Shown: positions 7,900 to 15,366 of the stretch, piece after piece | How positions within the stretch are numbered: position 1 is the first letter of the stretch | Layout: each line of letters opens with the position of its first letter | Origin: Flavobacterium reichenbachii | Lineage (GTDB): Bacteria > Bacteroidota > Bacteroidia > Flavobacteriales > Flavobacteriaceae | DNA: 64,000 bases | Assembly (NCBI RefSeq): GCF_002217435.1 | Contig: NZ_MUHF01000007.1 | Span: 32,950 to 96,949 of the forward strand | Direction: 5' to 3' | The notes under the pieces: generated by a model | What the model was told of the DNA's origin: nothing | Databases searched by the model: none | Seen by the model: only the letters and a program-made list of their open reading frames with translations | Translations under genes and position numbers: made by a program

Positions 7900-8805
7900 T
7901 TATAATAGATTTTTTAAGGCATCATCAATATTTCCAAACTTAAATTGAAAACCATTTTGCAAAAGCCTTTTCGGAATCACATTTCTGCTTTTCAAAACCA
8001 ATTCGGTTTCGGTTCTAATAACGAAAGAGCCAATTTCAAGAAAAAATTTGTTCAGCGGAATTCCGAAAGGGAAACCAACTGCTTTTCTAAGTTTTTGAGT
8101 AAAATCTGCATTTCGAATTGGCTTTGGAGAAACAATATTTATGATTCCAGAAATTTCTTTCTGAATAATAAAATCGATCGCATTGGCAAAATCTTCTTGG
8201 TGAATCCAGCTGATGAATTGATTTCCTTTTCCTTGTTTTCCTCCAAAACCAACTTTTGCCAAAGTTTTTAACGGAATAAAAGCACCGCCATTTTTTCCTA
8301 AAACAATAGAAGTTCGCAAAGCTGTTCTTAAAGTATTGGGAGTTTCGGTTTTAAAGAATGCTTTTTCCCAAGATAACGCGACATTTATAGAAAAATCATT
8401 TCCAATTTCGCCGTCAATTTCATCCATTTGTTTGTCTAAAGAAAAACGATAGATTGTTGAAGTCGAAGAATTCAGCCAGTGTTTCGGCGGATTTTGACAG
8501 TTTAAAACAGCTTTGTTTAAAATCTTCGTACTTTCAATTCGAGATAATAAGATTTCTTTTTTATTCTTTTCGGTATAACGGCAGTCCACAGATTTTCCTG
8601 CAAGGTTAATTAACACGGTCGCATTTTCTAATTCATTTTCCCAGCCGGAAAAAGTTCTGGCATTCCAGTTTACATATTTAATTCCGTCAGCAGTTTTTGA
8701 TGTTCCTCTGGTCAGAATTACAATTTCGTCAAATTTATTTTTGAAGTGATCGACTAAAACTTGTCCTAAAAAACCAGTTCCGGCTGCGATTATGAGTTTT
8801 TTCAT
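7900..8805 (-). CDS. TIGR01777-type NAD(P)-dependent epimerase/SDR protein
   Basis: A 301-residue atypical short-chain dehydrogenase. The nucleotide-binding loop is AAGTGFLGQ at residues 7-15. NLAGKSVDCRYTEKNK near 86-101 and a C-terminal DUF1731-like end (LKSRNVIPKRLLQNGF, about 271-286) are the marks of the TIGR01777/YfcH family. The substrate of these proteins is unknown. In several phyla they accompany DUF2071, DCC or SRPBCC genes, as here. The start ATG at 8805 places the Rossmann loop at the expected distance. Confidence 0.85.
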   Translation of the reverse strand: MKKLIIAAGTGFLGQVLVDHFKNKFDEIVILTRGTSKTADGIKYVNWNARTFSGWENELENATVLINLAGKSVDCRYTEKNKKEILLSRIESTKILNKAVLNCQNPPKHWLNSSTSTIYRFSLDKQMDEIDGEIGNDFSINVALSWEKAFFKTETPNTLRTALRTSIVLGKNGGAFIPLKTLAKVGFGGKQGKGNQFISWIHQEDFANAIDFIIQKEISGIINIVSPKPIRNADFTQKLRKAVGFPFGIPLNKFFLEIGSFVIRTETELVLKSRNVIPKRLLQNGFQFKFGNIDDALKNLL

Positions 8806-8902
8806 TGTGTATAGTTTTTTTTGCCAATAGTTGCACGAATTTCTACTATTTTTTTTAGAAATGCTTTTGCTGAATTTTAATTTATGAAATTCGCGGTAAA
8901 CT

Positions 8903-9721
8903 TTAATTTAAAATTAAAAGTAAAGCAAGAATTCGATAAAGAATCCAGGTGTAAGATAAGTAAAATGGAAGTTTCAGAATTTTAATTCTTCTAAAGTGCT
9001 CGGCGAACATAATGAAAACGGTACCTCCAAACCAGCCTAAAATCAATGTTTCAGGAATGTTTACAAATTGATTCAATATTAAAATCGGTAATAAAATCAA
9101 AGATCCCATCAAAGAAACCGTCATTAAATTTCCGGCGTAATTCACAATTGTTTTTTTGTCAAACTTCAAAAGAAATAAACTTTGAAAAACGATTTGTCCG
9201 AATGCTAAAACGGCTTCTCTCAAAATACTTGATTTTGGTAAATTCGGAATCAAATTAGAATATCCGAATAATACAAAAGTTGTAATCGTCAGTGCAAATC
9301 CAATAAAAAGAAATCTGTATTTGTAATTGAAATCTGGAATGCACTGAAGTTTATTTCCCTCTTTTGTATTTGCAGGAATGATCACTTTACGATTGTATGA
9401 AACAAAAGAATATAGTTTTTTCAAAATCAAATGAACGGGTTTAACCGCAGCAATTTTTTCAATCCATGGAAATGAAAATCCAATCACTTTAATTAAACTG
9501 TCAATTCCGTAAGTAACCGTTTTAGCGGCGGTATCAATTAGAGCAATTTCATTTGCAGCACGTTTTAGATCTACAAAATCTTCTTCTTCGGCAGATAATT
9601 GACAATATGATTTTCGTCCGTTTTCATCCAGCATACCGCTTTTTACAAAACCATTTGTATACAAACTGCAAAGCGGACAATCTTCATCATAAAGTAAGGT
9701 TTGGTTTGCGAGCGTTTTCAT
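8903..9721 (-). CDS. DCC-family (DUF393) thiol-disulfide protein fused to a membrane domain
   Basis: A 272-residue protein. The N-terminus carries the DCC signature YDEDCPLCSL with Cys15 and Cys18 spaced as CxxC after the Asp. The name DCC comes from this motif and implies thiol-disulfide exchange. From about residue 135 on there are four or five hydrophobic segments, so the redox domain is tethered to the inner membrane. It lies between the epimerase and two paralogous membrane proteins in the same direction, with 11 bp to the upstream gene. Partner and substrate are unknown. Confidence 0.8.
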   Translation of the reverse strand: MKTLANQTLLYDEDCPLCSLYTNGFVKSGMLDENGRKSYCQLSAEEEDFVDLKRAANEIALIDTAAKTVTYGIDSLIKVIGFSFPWIEKIAAVKPVHLILKKLYSFVSYNRKVIIPANTKEGNKLQCIPDFNYKYRFLFIGFALTITTFVLFGYSNLIPNLPKSSILREAVLAFGQIVFQSLFLLKFDKKTIVNYAGNLMTVSLMGSLILLPILILNQFVNIPETLILGWFGGTVFIMFAEHFRRIKILKLPFYLSYTWILYRILALLLILN

Positions 9722-9732
9722 GATTTTGAGTA

Positions 9733-10119
9733 TTAAGCTTTAAAAACCATTCGTTCTTCCTGCTGTGCTTCTTTTGCTTTTCTCTTTCCTCTAAAAAAGA
9801 AATACAAATTGAAGAATAACATCACTCCAAGATAAATAGAAAAACCTCCAATTTTATAACTTAGATTTTCTACTAATTCCTGATAACTGTCGCGGAACAA
9901 CTGCATTTCTAAGATCATAAGTGCAAATCCGATATTTAAAAGATAAAAACCAGTTTCAAAAAGTTTGTTGGTTGCCTGCGCAATATCTTCTCGACCTTTA
10001 AAAATGTCGAGCATAAATATTTTTCCGTTTTTAAAAAGGGTTTTAGAAACATAATAAGTCAGGAATAATGCAACTGGTAAATAAATACTGTAACCGATTA
10101 AGATTTTTGTAGTTTCCAT
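9733..10119 (-). CDS. Small membrane protein, paralog of its upstream neighbour
   Basis: A 128-residue protein with three membrane spans and a basic tail (RGKRKAKEAQQEE). It aligns along its length with the product of 10138-10491. Both start with IGYSIYL or VGYFIYL, share KNGKI/KNGNI near residue 30, then ATNKLFETGFYLLNIG or KTNQVLLMAYYLLNIG. The pair is a local gene duplication inside the GbsR-headed run. No function is recognised. Confidence 0.6.
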   Translation of the reverse strand: METTKILIGYSIYLPVALFLTYYVSKTLFKNGKIFMLDIFKGREDIAQATNKLFETGFYLLNIGFALMILEMQLFRDSYQELVENLSYKIGGFSIYLGVMLFFNLYFFFRGKRKAKEAQQEERMVFKA

Positions 10120-10137
10120 AATATTTAAATTTTGATG

Positions 10138-10491
10138 TTAATTGATTAGTTTTTGAATGTATTTGGTAAGTATAAAAATGTTTAGATAATGCAGTGCCGA
10201 AATAATAAAAATGATAACAGCACTTTTGATCCCGATAACTTCAATAAGCTGTGTTGACGATTGAATCTTTTGCCAGGAAATTATTGTCATGGCGCAATAA
10301 CCAATATTTAAAAGGTAATAAGCCATTAATAAAACCTGATTTGTTTTTTGGCAGATATCTTTATGATTCGGAATTAGTTCTGCGACATAAATATTACCGT
10401 TTTTGTAGCAGATTCTCCCAACTTTAACGATGATAAAAGTCGTAATAGCGAGGTAAATAAAATATCCAACAATGTTAAAGTTGATATTCAT
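10138..10491 (-). CDS. Small membrane protein, paralog of its downstream neighbour
   Basis: A 117-residue protein with three spans, homologous to the product of 9733-10119. Its 5' end overlaps the 3' end of the DUF2071 gene by 17 nt, which points to translational coupling. No domain is recognised; the conserved parts are the first span, the KNGNI turn and the YYLLNIGYCAM span. Confidence 0.6.
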   Translation of the reverse strand: MNINFNIVGYFIYLAITTFIIVKVGRICYKNGNIYVAELIPNHKDICQKTNQVLLMAYYLLNIGYCAMTIISWQKIQSSTQLIEVIGIKSAVIIFIISALHYLNIFILTKYIQKLIN

Positions 10492-11200
10492 GACGCAGCG
10501 TTTTTTTATTTTCTACTTTTATTTTAGATCCTTTGGCGAAGAGAACAGATACTGGTACTGCATTTTGCAAAACAGCAAAGTCATTTCCGTAATTTTGTCC
10601 AAAATCTACTTTAAGCATGAAGTCTTTTACTGCTGCTTGCTGCCATCTTGGATGTTTTACTTCATACTCAAAAGTGGTATTTTCATTATATTTTGTATAA
10701 CCAAAATAATGTTCTGTGATAAATTCGGCTTCAGAATCTATTTCTATTTCTTTGAATTCCTTTTGAGTTTCCAGTCTAATTGTATTCCATTTTCCGTTTA
10801 CCTTCCACTGATAATTAAAGATTTTAGTATTTTCAGTTTCAGTATTTGCATGACGCATTTTGCGAGTTTCATAATGTTCGTTGTACAAACTGTTTGCTAT
10901 AAAAGTGATGGCTTTTTTGGGTACAATTTCTTTGATAAAAACTACACCGCGTTTCCATTCGCCGTTTTCAAAACGTTTTACGTAAAATCTAAGATTGATC
11001 TCTTCAAAATCTACATGAAAAGGAATTTTAATTCCGAGAACTTTGGTTTCTTTAAATAGGAAACCAACTAAACTTACATAACATTTACCTTTCCAGATAT
11101 CCAGCTCTGTTCCCACAGGAAGATATTTTTCTAAAACCTGAGGATTAATCTCATAGTTTATTAATGCTAAGTTTTTCCATTGTGCGTTTAAGAAACTCAT
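10475..11200 (-). CDS. DUF2071 (YqjF-like) protein
   Basis: A 241-residue soluble protein matching DUF2071. Family marks are the opening W(K)NLALINYEINPQVLEKYLP, the GKCYVSLVGFLFKETKVLG strand, EEINLRFYVKRF and the GVVFIKEIVPKKAI segment. The biochemical role of the family is unknown. The start ATG overlaps the stop of the upstream gene (11197) by 4 nt. It is the only clearly soluble protein in the upstream half of this membrane-gene run. Confidence 0.8.
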   Translation of the reverse strand: MSFLNAQWKNLALINYEINPQVLEKYLPVGTELDIWKGKCYVSLVGFLFKETKVLGIKIPFHVDFEEINLRFYVKRFENGEWKRGVVFIKEIVPKKAITFIANSLYNEHYETRKMRHANTETENTKIFNYQWKVNGKWNTIRLETQKEFKEIEIDSEAEFITEHYFGYTKYNENTTFEYEVKHPRWQQAAVKDFMLKVDFGQNYGNDFAVLQNAVPVSVLFAKGSKIKVENKKTLRHEYQL

Positions 11201-11541
11201 TGTGTTTTTTCGTATTTAATTAATATTCTAAAGAAATAAACTGCAGTTAGATTCGGAATTATGGTTACAAAAAGAACTTGTAAAAAGTCATTCCACATGA
11301 TGAAACTAAAGAACCAAAACAAAATGATCATATTCGTAATCGTAATTAAACAATAGTTTTTCAGTTCTTTTTTAATTAGACTGTTTTTTGGTTTAGAAAA
11401 GATCGTTGTGCTTAATATTATTGCTGAAATTAACTGTGTGACTGTTAAAATTGCCTGCCCCGCAAATCTGAAATAACAAGTTAAATAGAGTAAAAAACAG
11501 ATTGTAAAAGCATAAATGTTAATTCGTTTTAGCGTTATCAT
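11197..11541 (-). CDS. Small membrane protein, diverged paralog of the next two upstream genes
   Basis: A 114-residue protein with four predicted spans. Pattern and length resemble the products of 11519-11881 and 11884-12222 (INIYAF opening, NDFLQVLFVTIIPN near the end against DFLTYILFPVP), but it is more diverged. Its start lies 23 nt inside the upstream gene in another frame, so expression is probably coupled. Function unknown. Confidence 0.55.
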   Translation of the reverse strand: MITLKRINIYAFTICFLLYLTCYFRFAGQAILTVTQLISAIILSTTIFSKPKNSLIKKELKNYCLITITNMIILFWFFSFIMWNDFLQVLFVTIIPNLTAVYFFRILIKYEKTQ

Positions 11542-11881
11542 ATTTTTCGGGTTGCTCTTTTTTGTAGATTATTAAAGAAAGATAAATAGCCAGTATTAAT
11601 GGGACTGGGAATAATATATAAGTTAAAAAGTCTTTGTAATCAATAAGATTATTAACATACCAAAGGCCAAAGAATATTACAACTCCTGACATATAGATTT
11701 GTAAATCCTTATTTTTCGGATTGTCTACGAGCATTTTAACTCCTAATGAAAATTGAATAAATCCAGTTGCCATAGTAGACAAAGCTGCAAATACTAAAGC
11801 GCCTTCAAAAATTGGATAAATTATAGCAATTGCAAATGGAAGGGCAATGGCAAATGTGTTGATGTTTTTTATAATTTTCAT
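11519..11881 (-). CDS. Small membrane protein, paralog of 11884-12222
   Basis: A 120-residue protein with four spans. It is clearly homologous to the upstream gene product: NTFAIALPFAIA against NTFAIAIPLIIA, TGFIQFSLGV against TGFIQLSLAV, and DFLTYILFPVPLIL against NFLTFTLVPAPFLL. Only 2 bp separate the two genes. It is part of the GbsR-headed run; no function is recognised. Confidence 0.6.
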   Translation of the reverse strand: MKIIKNINTFAIALPFAIAIIYPIFEGALVFAALSTMATGFIQFSLGVKMLVDNPKNKDLQIYMSGVVIFFGLWYVNNLIDYKDFLTYILFPVPLILAIYLSLIIYKKEQPEKYDNAKTN

Positions 11882-11883
11882 GA

Positions 11884-12222
11884 TTAGCGTTTTATATAAA
11901 TTAAAAAAGAAAGATAAAATGAAAGCAGAAAAGGAGCAGGGACTAATGTAAACGTTAAAAAATTATCATAACCGACAATGTGATTGCGTAACCAAAGGAT
12001 AAAGAATAAAGCAACACCTGCGAAGTAGAGATAAAGACTCATGTCCTGCGAATTATTTAAAATCATTATTACTGCTAAACTTAATTGAATAAACCCGGTA
12101 ACTGCAATTGACAAGAGAGCAGATAATAAAGCCGCTTCTTTAAAAAATGGATACGTCATGGCAATTATCAAAGGAATTGCGATGGCAAATGTGTTAATAT
12201 ATTTAAGATATTTGGTTTTCAT
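11884..12222 (-). CDS. Small membrane protein, first gene after the second GbsR-type operator
   Basis: A 112-residue, four-span membrane protein, paralogous to the two downstream genes. It starts 17 bp from an inverted repeat identical in arms and spacing to the one in front of the gbsR-type gene. It is therefore the most likely directly controlled target. It resembles no family I can name. Confidence 0.6.
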   Translation of the reverse strand: MKTKYLKYINTFAIAIPLIIAMTYPFFKEAALLSALLSIAVTGFIQLSLAVIMILNNSQDMSLYLYFAGVALFFILWLRNHIVGYDNFLTFTLVPAPFLLSFYLSFLIYIKR

Positions 12223-12239
12223 AGGTTATTGATTATTTT

Positions 12240-12265
12240 AAACTTTCAGAAAAAAATGAAAGTTT
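12240..12265 (-). promoter_or_regulatory. Operator candidate 2 of the GbsR/MarR-type regulator
   Basis: AAACTTTC-N10-GAAAGTTT, a perfect 8-bp inverted repeat, lies just upstream of the membrane-protein gene at 12222. The same arms with the same 10-bp spacer occur at 12821-12846, in the promoter of the regulator gene. Confidence 0.7.
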
Positions 12266-12291
12266 TTGTTAAATTTTTTTAGTTTTGGTGT

Positions 12292-12795
12292 TTATTTCAT
12301 GATTTTTAAAACCAGCTTTCCAAGCCAGTTCTCATTAAATTCTGTTATTTTGTCTAACATGTTATCAGCTTTCAAAACAAAATCATACAATTTAGAGGTC
12401 TGTTCAACAAAGTGTTTTTCTTCTGCTGAATCTTTAACCGCAATCGACGAGACTTCTTTTAAAATTTTGAGTGCAGGTTTGATTTCTCTTTTGCTTCTTT
12501 CTCTCGAAATTTTTACGGCCAGTTCGTCTAGATCTTTTTCGGCAGTAAAAAATTCTTTTCTTTCTCCTGCTTTATATTCTTTATAGACAATTCCCCAATC
12601 CATTAGAGCTCTTAAATTCATGCTTGCGTTTCCGCGAGAAATTTGCAGCTCATCCATAATATCTTCCATAGAAACTGCTTCGTTTGAGACCATCAATAAA
12701 GCATGGATTTGTGCCATTGTTTTATTAATTCCCCATTGAGATCCTAATGCTCCCCAGGTTTGTACGAACTTATTTTTTGCTTCTTTGAATTCCAT
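12292..12795 (-). CDS. GbsR/MarR-family transcriptional regulator
   Basis: A 167-residue winged-helix regulator. The family-typical opening FVQTWGALGSQWGINKTMAQIHALL is followed by the helix-turn-helix region SMEDIMDELQISRGNASMNLRAL (about 42-64) and a wing. The C-terminal helices likely dimerise. GbsR-type proteins usually repress neighbouring membrane or osmoprotectant genes. Here eleven same-strand genes follow, mostly membrane proteins. It appears autoregulated: the inverted repeat at 12821-12846 overlaps its -33 region, and a second copy precedes the next gene. The -7 box ends 4 bp before the ATG. Confidence 0.85.
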   Translation of the reverse strand: MEFKEAKNKFVQTWGALGSQWGINKTMAQIHALLMVSNEAVSMEDIMDELQISRGNASMNLRALMDWGIVYKEYKAGERKEFFTAEKDLDELAVKISRERSKREIKPALKILKEVSSIAVKDSAEEKHFVEQTSKLYDFVLKADNMLDKITEFNENWLGKLVLKIMK

Positions 12796-12799
12796 GTAG

Positions 12800-12807
12800 C
12801 AAATGTA
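12800..12807 (-). promoter_or_regulatory. -7 box (TACATTTG) of the GbsR-type gene
   Basis: TACATTTG on the minus strand fits TAnnTTTG. A TTG lies 20 bp upstream, inside the operator. The box ends 4 bp before the ATG, so the mRNA is probably leaderless. Confidence 0.6.
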
Positions 12808-12820
12808 TATAAAAGTTTTT

Positions 12821-12846
12821 AAACTTTCAAAAATAATTGAAAGTTT
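12821..12846 (-). promoter_or_regulatory. Operator candidate 1 of the GbsR/MarR-type regulator
   Basis: AAACTTTC-N10-GAAAGTTT overlaps the -33 element of the regulator's own promoter, so a bound dimer should block polymerase. It matches the inverted repeat at 12240-12265 in arms and spacing. Confidence 0.75.
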
Positions 12847-13007
12847 ATTTGAAAAGAATTCTTTTTGTGAGAAATTATTTAGTGTCTTGTTTTTCTTTTC
12901 TTATACCAATGAATCTTTGTTTTGTAACATTTAATTGTATGTGTTTGATTGACAGTTGTAATTTCGATGAAGAAAATTAAAAGAAGCCCCGCTGAATTTA
13001 CTTTTCA

Positions 13008-13021
13008 CAATTGTACAATTG
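13008..13021. repeat. Perfect 14-bp palindrome before the Stv-like gene
   Basis: CAATTGTACAATTG is its own reverse complement and lies 34 bp before the ATG at 13056. It may be a binding site; no second copy was noticed. Confidence 0.35.
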
Positions 13022-13055
13022 AAAAAAAATATTTAACAATTTAAAAAAATAAGTC

Positions 13056-13541
13056 ATGAGTGTAAAAGTTACAAACAAAGACATCGTTCTTCTTGGCCAC
13101 GGAAGCTATCCTGGCGGAGCGACAAATACAAAACTTCCTGATAATATTGATCTTTATCTTTTGCCACCGGTTGGATATTCCTTAACGACTGATGTGGCTG
13201 CAGCGTTGATTCATCAAGAGGAAATTAAAAACCTCGTACTGCATCATGATAAAAGTACTACTGGTAATATTGAACCTGCCGTGGCAGTATATAAAGGTGG
13301 TGAACTTGCTCCAAATTTTACATTATATAATTTGGATAGTCTTTCTGAATGGGGGAAAAAAACTATTGGAGATAAAAAAAATGTTGTCACTGTTGACAAT
13401 GATACTCTATTATCTGAATTAATTACATCTAATGCAAAAATCAAAGATGCTTTAAAAATCTTAGGACCTGGTGAAAAATTAAAATTATACTGGTCGGCAT
13501 GTGCTAATCAGGTAAGTGGATATTGGGCAAGTTTGACATAG
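13056..13541 (+). CDS. Stv-like putative adhesin domain protein
   Basis: A 161-residue protein without signal peptide or membrane span. It opens with IVLLGHGSYPGG and continues KLPDNIDLYLLPPVGYSL; near the C-terminus is LKLYWSACANQ. From memory this pattern (GHGS, then a proline-glycine strand, then a strand ending in A-C) fits the domain named putative adhesin Stv. No catalytic role is established for that family. An HG strand plus an AC strand is also how caspase-like (clan CD) folds look, which is worth testing. It is the first of four plus-strand genes of an accessory cassette, 323 bp before the next. Function here is unknown. Confidence 0.55.
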   Translation: MSVKVTNKDIVLLGHGSYPGGATNTKLPDNIDLYLLPPVGYSLTTDVAAALIHQEEIKNLVLHHDKSTTGNIEPAVAVYKGGELAPNFTLYNLDSLSEWGKKTIGDKKNVVTVDNDTLLSELITSNAKIKDALKILGPGEKLKLYWSACANQVSGYWASLT

Positions 13542-13864
13542 ATCAGTATGTCAACTTTCTAATATTATTATTTGTACAAATAGAACCAAAAATCATGAGC
13601 TGATACTGCAGATTTAGAACATGATAAAACCTAGAGCAGTTTAGAGTGTAATTCAAATCAACAATGTAGATGAGATCTTTATCTTAAACAAAAACCATAA
13701 ATACATTTTGATTGATTTTAGAATTTACAATAGACAAATCAAAGTAAAATAGAAATGCTTTTCATTTTTATTAAAATCAAAGAATGTTCGTGTTCATAAA
13801 ATAATGCGAGGTGTAACCTGAAAAACCTTACGAGTAAGGACAAACAAATCAAAAACATCAAATT
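13542..13864. other. Gene-free 323-bp interval inside the cassette
   Basis: No ORF with support. A short hairpin CCTTACGAGTAAGG lies at 13826-13839, just before the next gene. The interval probably holds a separate promoter for 13865-14623, but no clear TAnnTTTG box was found. Confidence 0.4.
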
Positions 13865-14623
13865 ATGTCTACTAAAACCTTAACACAAGAACTTGTAAGA
13901 ACTTCTTTAACTGATGCTTCTGCAACGATTTTTACTATGAATTTTGACTTTACTAGTGCAGGTCAAAAAGATATTTTAACCTATTTACAAAAAAACAATT
14001 ATCAATTATTTGGATATAAAGGAGCTTCCGGACCAAATCAAATTTCTTCGGGATTGCCTACTTGGTTTGCTGTACCCTATATAGAAATCTTTGGGAATAT
14101 GGAAATTGACTATGAGCCGCTTTATAAAGTATATGTGTTTAATAAAGCAGTAATTGGGGCTAATACTACTATTAAAATGGAAATTTTGTCTATAGAACTG
14201 CCTTTAGGATCTGCCGTTCAATTTAATCCAAATGGTACTTTTACTGTAATAGGAGATGCAAAGCCAGGAACAATTTCCATATTTAATAATCGTCCTGCAG
14301 GAACAACTAATGTAACTGTAGGTTTGGCCGCTAAAGTGTATGGATCTTATGCTCCATTCTGTGCATTTACCAGTACTCCACAAGGTACAGTAAGTATGGA
14401 GCCAAATGAAAAAGTTGTATTGTTTGCTGCTCAGACAAATCTTGTATCAGGATCTGTTGTAGGTAATGCTACTTCTCCTGGTTGTACATTTATGTTTAAT
14501 GCTTCAAGTATTGACTATGAATTAGAAATGATACCAAGTACGTATGGTATTACAAGTGCTCCTGGTGGTTTACCAGTAACACAAATTTCTTCTGGAGCTT
14601 CTTTAGCCCAATTATTAAACTAA
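13865..14623 (+). CDS. Unknown protein A of the Stv/tail-collar cassette
   Basis: A 252-residue protein without signal peptide or spans, rich in Thr, Ser, Asn and Val, as expected of an all-beta protein. No family is recognised. The second half (about 150-220) contains VTVGLAAKVYGSYAPFCAF, then STPQGTVSMEPNEKVVLFAA. The same order of elements recurs in the next gene product (SGIAQKINV, then GSVPQNQITYFD, then IRIFVAKG), so the two are paralogs. Two cysteines (about 168 and 207) could pair. A strong terminator follows immediately, so this gene is probably the most expressed of the set, as for a structural or secreted subunit. Confidence 0.6.
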   Translation: MSTKTLTQELVRTSLTDASATIFTMNFDFTSAGQKDILTYLQKNNYQLFGYKGASGPNQISSGLPTWFAVPYIEIFGNMEIDYEPLYKVYVFNKAVIGANTTIKMEILSIELPLGSAVQFNPNGTFTVIGDAKPGTISIFNNRPAGTTNVTVGLAAKVYGSYAPFCAFTSTPQGTVSMEPNEKVVLFAAQTNLVSGSVVGNATSPGCTFMFNASSIDYELEMIPSTYGITSAPGGLPVTQISSGASLAQLLN

Positions 14624-14630
14624 ACAATAA

Positions 14631-14666
14631 AAACCGCTTTGATAGATTAATATCAAAGCGGTTTTT
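14631..14666 (+). terminator. Strong intrinsic terminator between proteins A and B
   Basis: A perfect 14-bp stem (AAACCGCTTTGATA/TATCAAAGCGGTTT) with a 6-base loop and a run of T. It lies 8 bp after the stop of protein A and 14 bp before the start of protein B. Confidence 0.9.
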
Positions 14667-14679
14667 CTATAAACTAAAA

Positions 14680-15345
14680 ATGAGTATTAAATTAAATATT
14701 AAAATAGATACTAAAGGAAGACAGTTTCTTCAAGATAATGACGAGAATATTATTCTCGTTTTTCCATCTGATGAAGAATCTGAATTTTCGATTGTCTGCA
14801 TCTCTTTTTTTCCGTTTGGAGACTCTAATCAAGTTGAATTTTTTAATGACTATTATTTATATGGAACATCTCAGGATATTGTTTCTTTTGATATTATTAA
14901 ATTGAATGAACAAGCAGCAGTAAATTATGGGGATATTTATAGGTTCGATGGAGTAAGTTTTACGTATGGGAGTCAAGCATATTCTAATGATGTTTGCGGA
15001 ATTTCAAACAAATCTCCAAATAACCAGAATTTAACATCTGGTATAGCACAAAAAATAAATGTTGCGAACATTGAAGATCCTTCTCCAATTTTTATAGGAT
15101 CAGTTCCCCAAAATCAGATTACTTACTTTGATTCAACTAGTGTTATTCGGATTTTTGTTGCTAAAGGTATTTTTTCTAATATGATAATTCCAAACGATAT
15201 ACTAACTCCTGTTGTAATCGGAGGTATGAAAAAAATTAGTAAAAATACAAAGCCGCGCTTAACTGTAGGTGATTATTTAGAAATTGATTTGCAGGAAACA
15301 ACTACTGTAGTGTTTGATATTACAATTAATGCTTTTAGAAAATAA
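14680..15345 (+). CDS. Unknown protein B of the cassette, paralog of protein A
   Basis: A 221-residue protein with no signal peptide and no membrane span. YGDIYRFDGVSFTYG near residue 87 and a C-terminal VGDYLEIDLQETTTVVFDI suggest a beta-sandwich. It shares the order of strands with protein A but is shorter at the N-terminus. It starts 14 bp after the terminator of protein A, so its transcription depends on read-through or on a promoter hidden in the terminator region. It is followed after 21 bp by the tail-collar protein, so B and C are co-transcribed. No family recognised. Confidence 0.55.
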   Translation: MSIKLNIKIDTKGRQFLQDNDENIILVFPSDEESEFSIVCISFFPFGDSNQVEFFNDYYLYGTSQDIVSFDIIKLNEQAAVNYGDIYRFDGVSFTYGSQAYSNDVCGISNKSPNNQNLTSGIAQKINVANIEDPSPIFIGSVPQNQITYFDSTSVIRIFVAKGIFSNMIIPNDILTPVVIGGMKKISKNTKPRLTVGDYLEIDLQETTTVVFDITINAFRK

Positions 15346-15366
15346 TCTTTATTTAAAACTAAAAAA

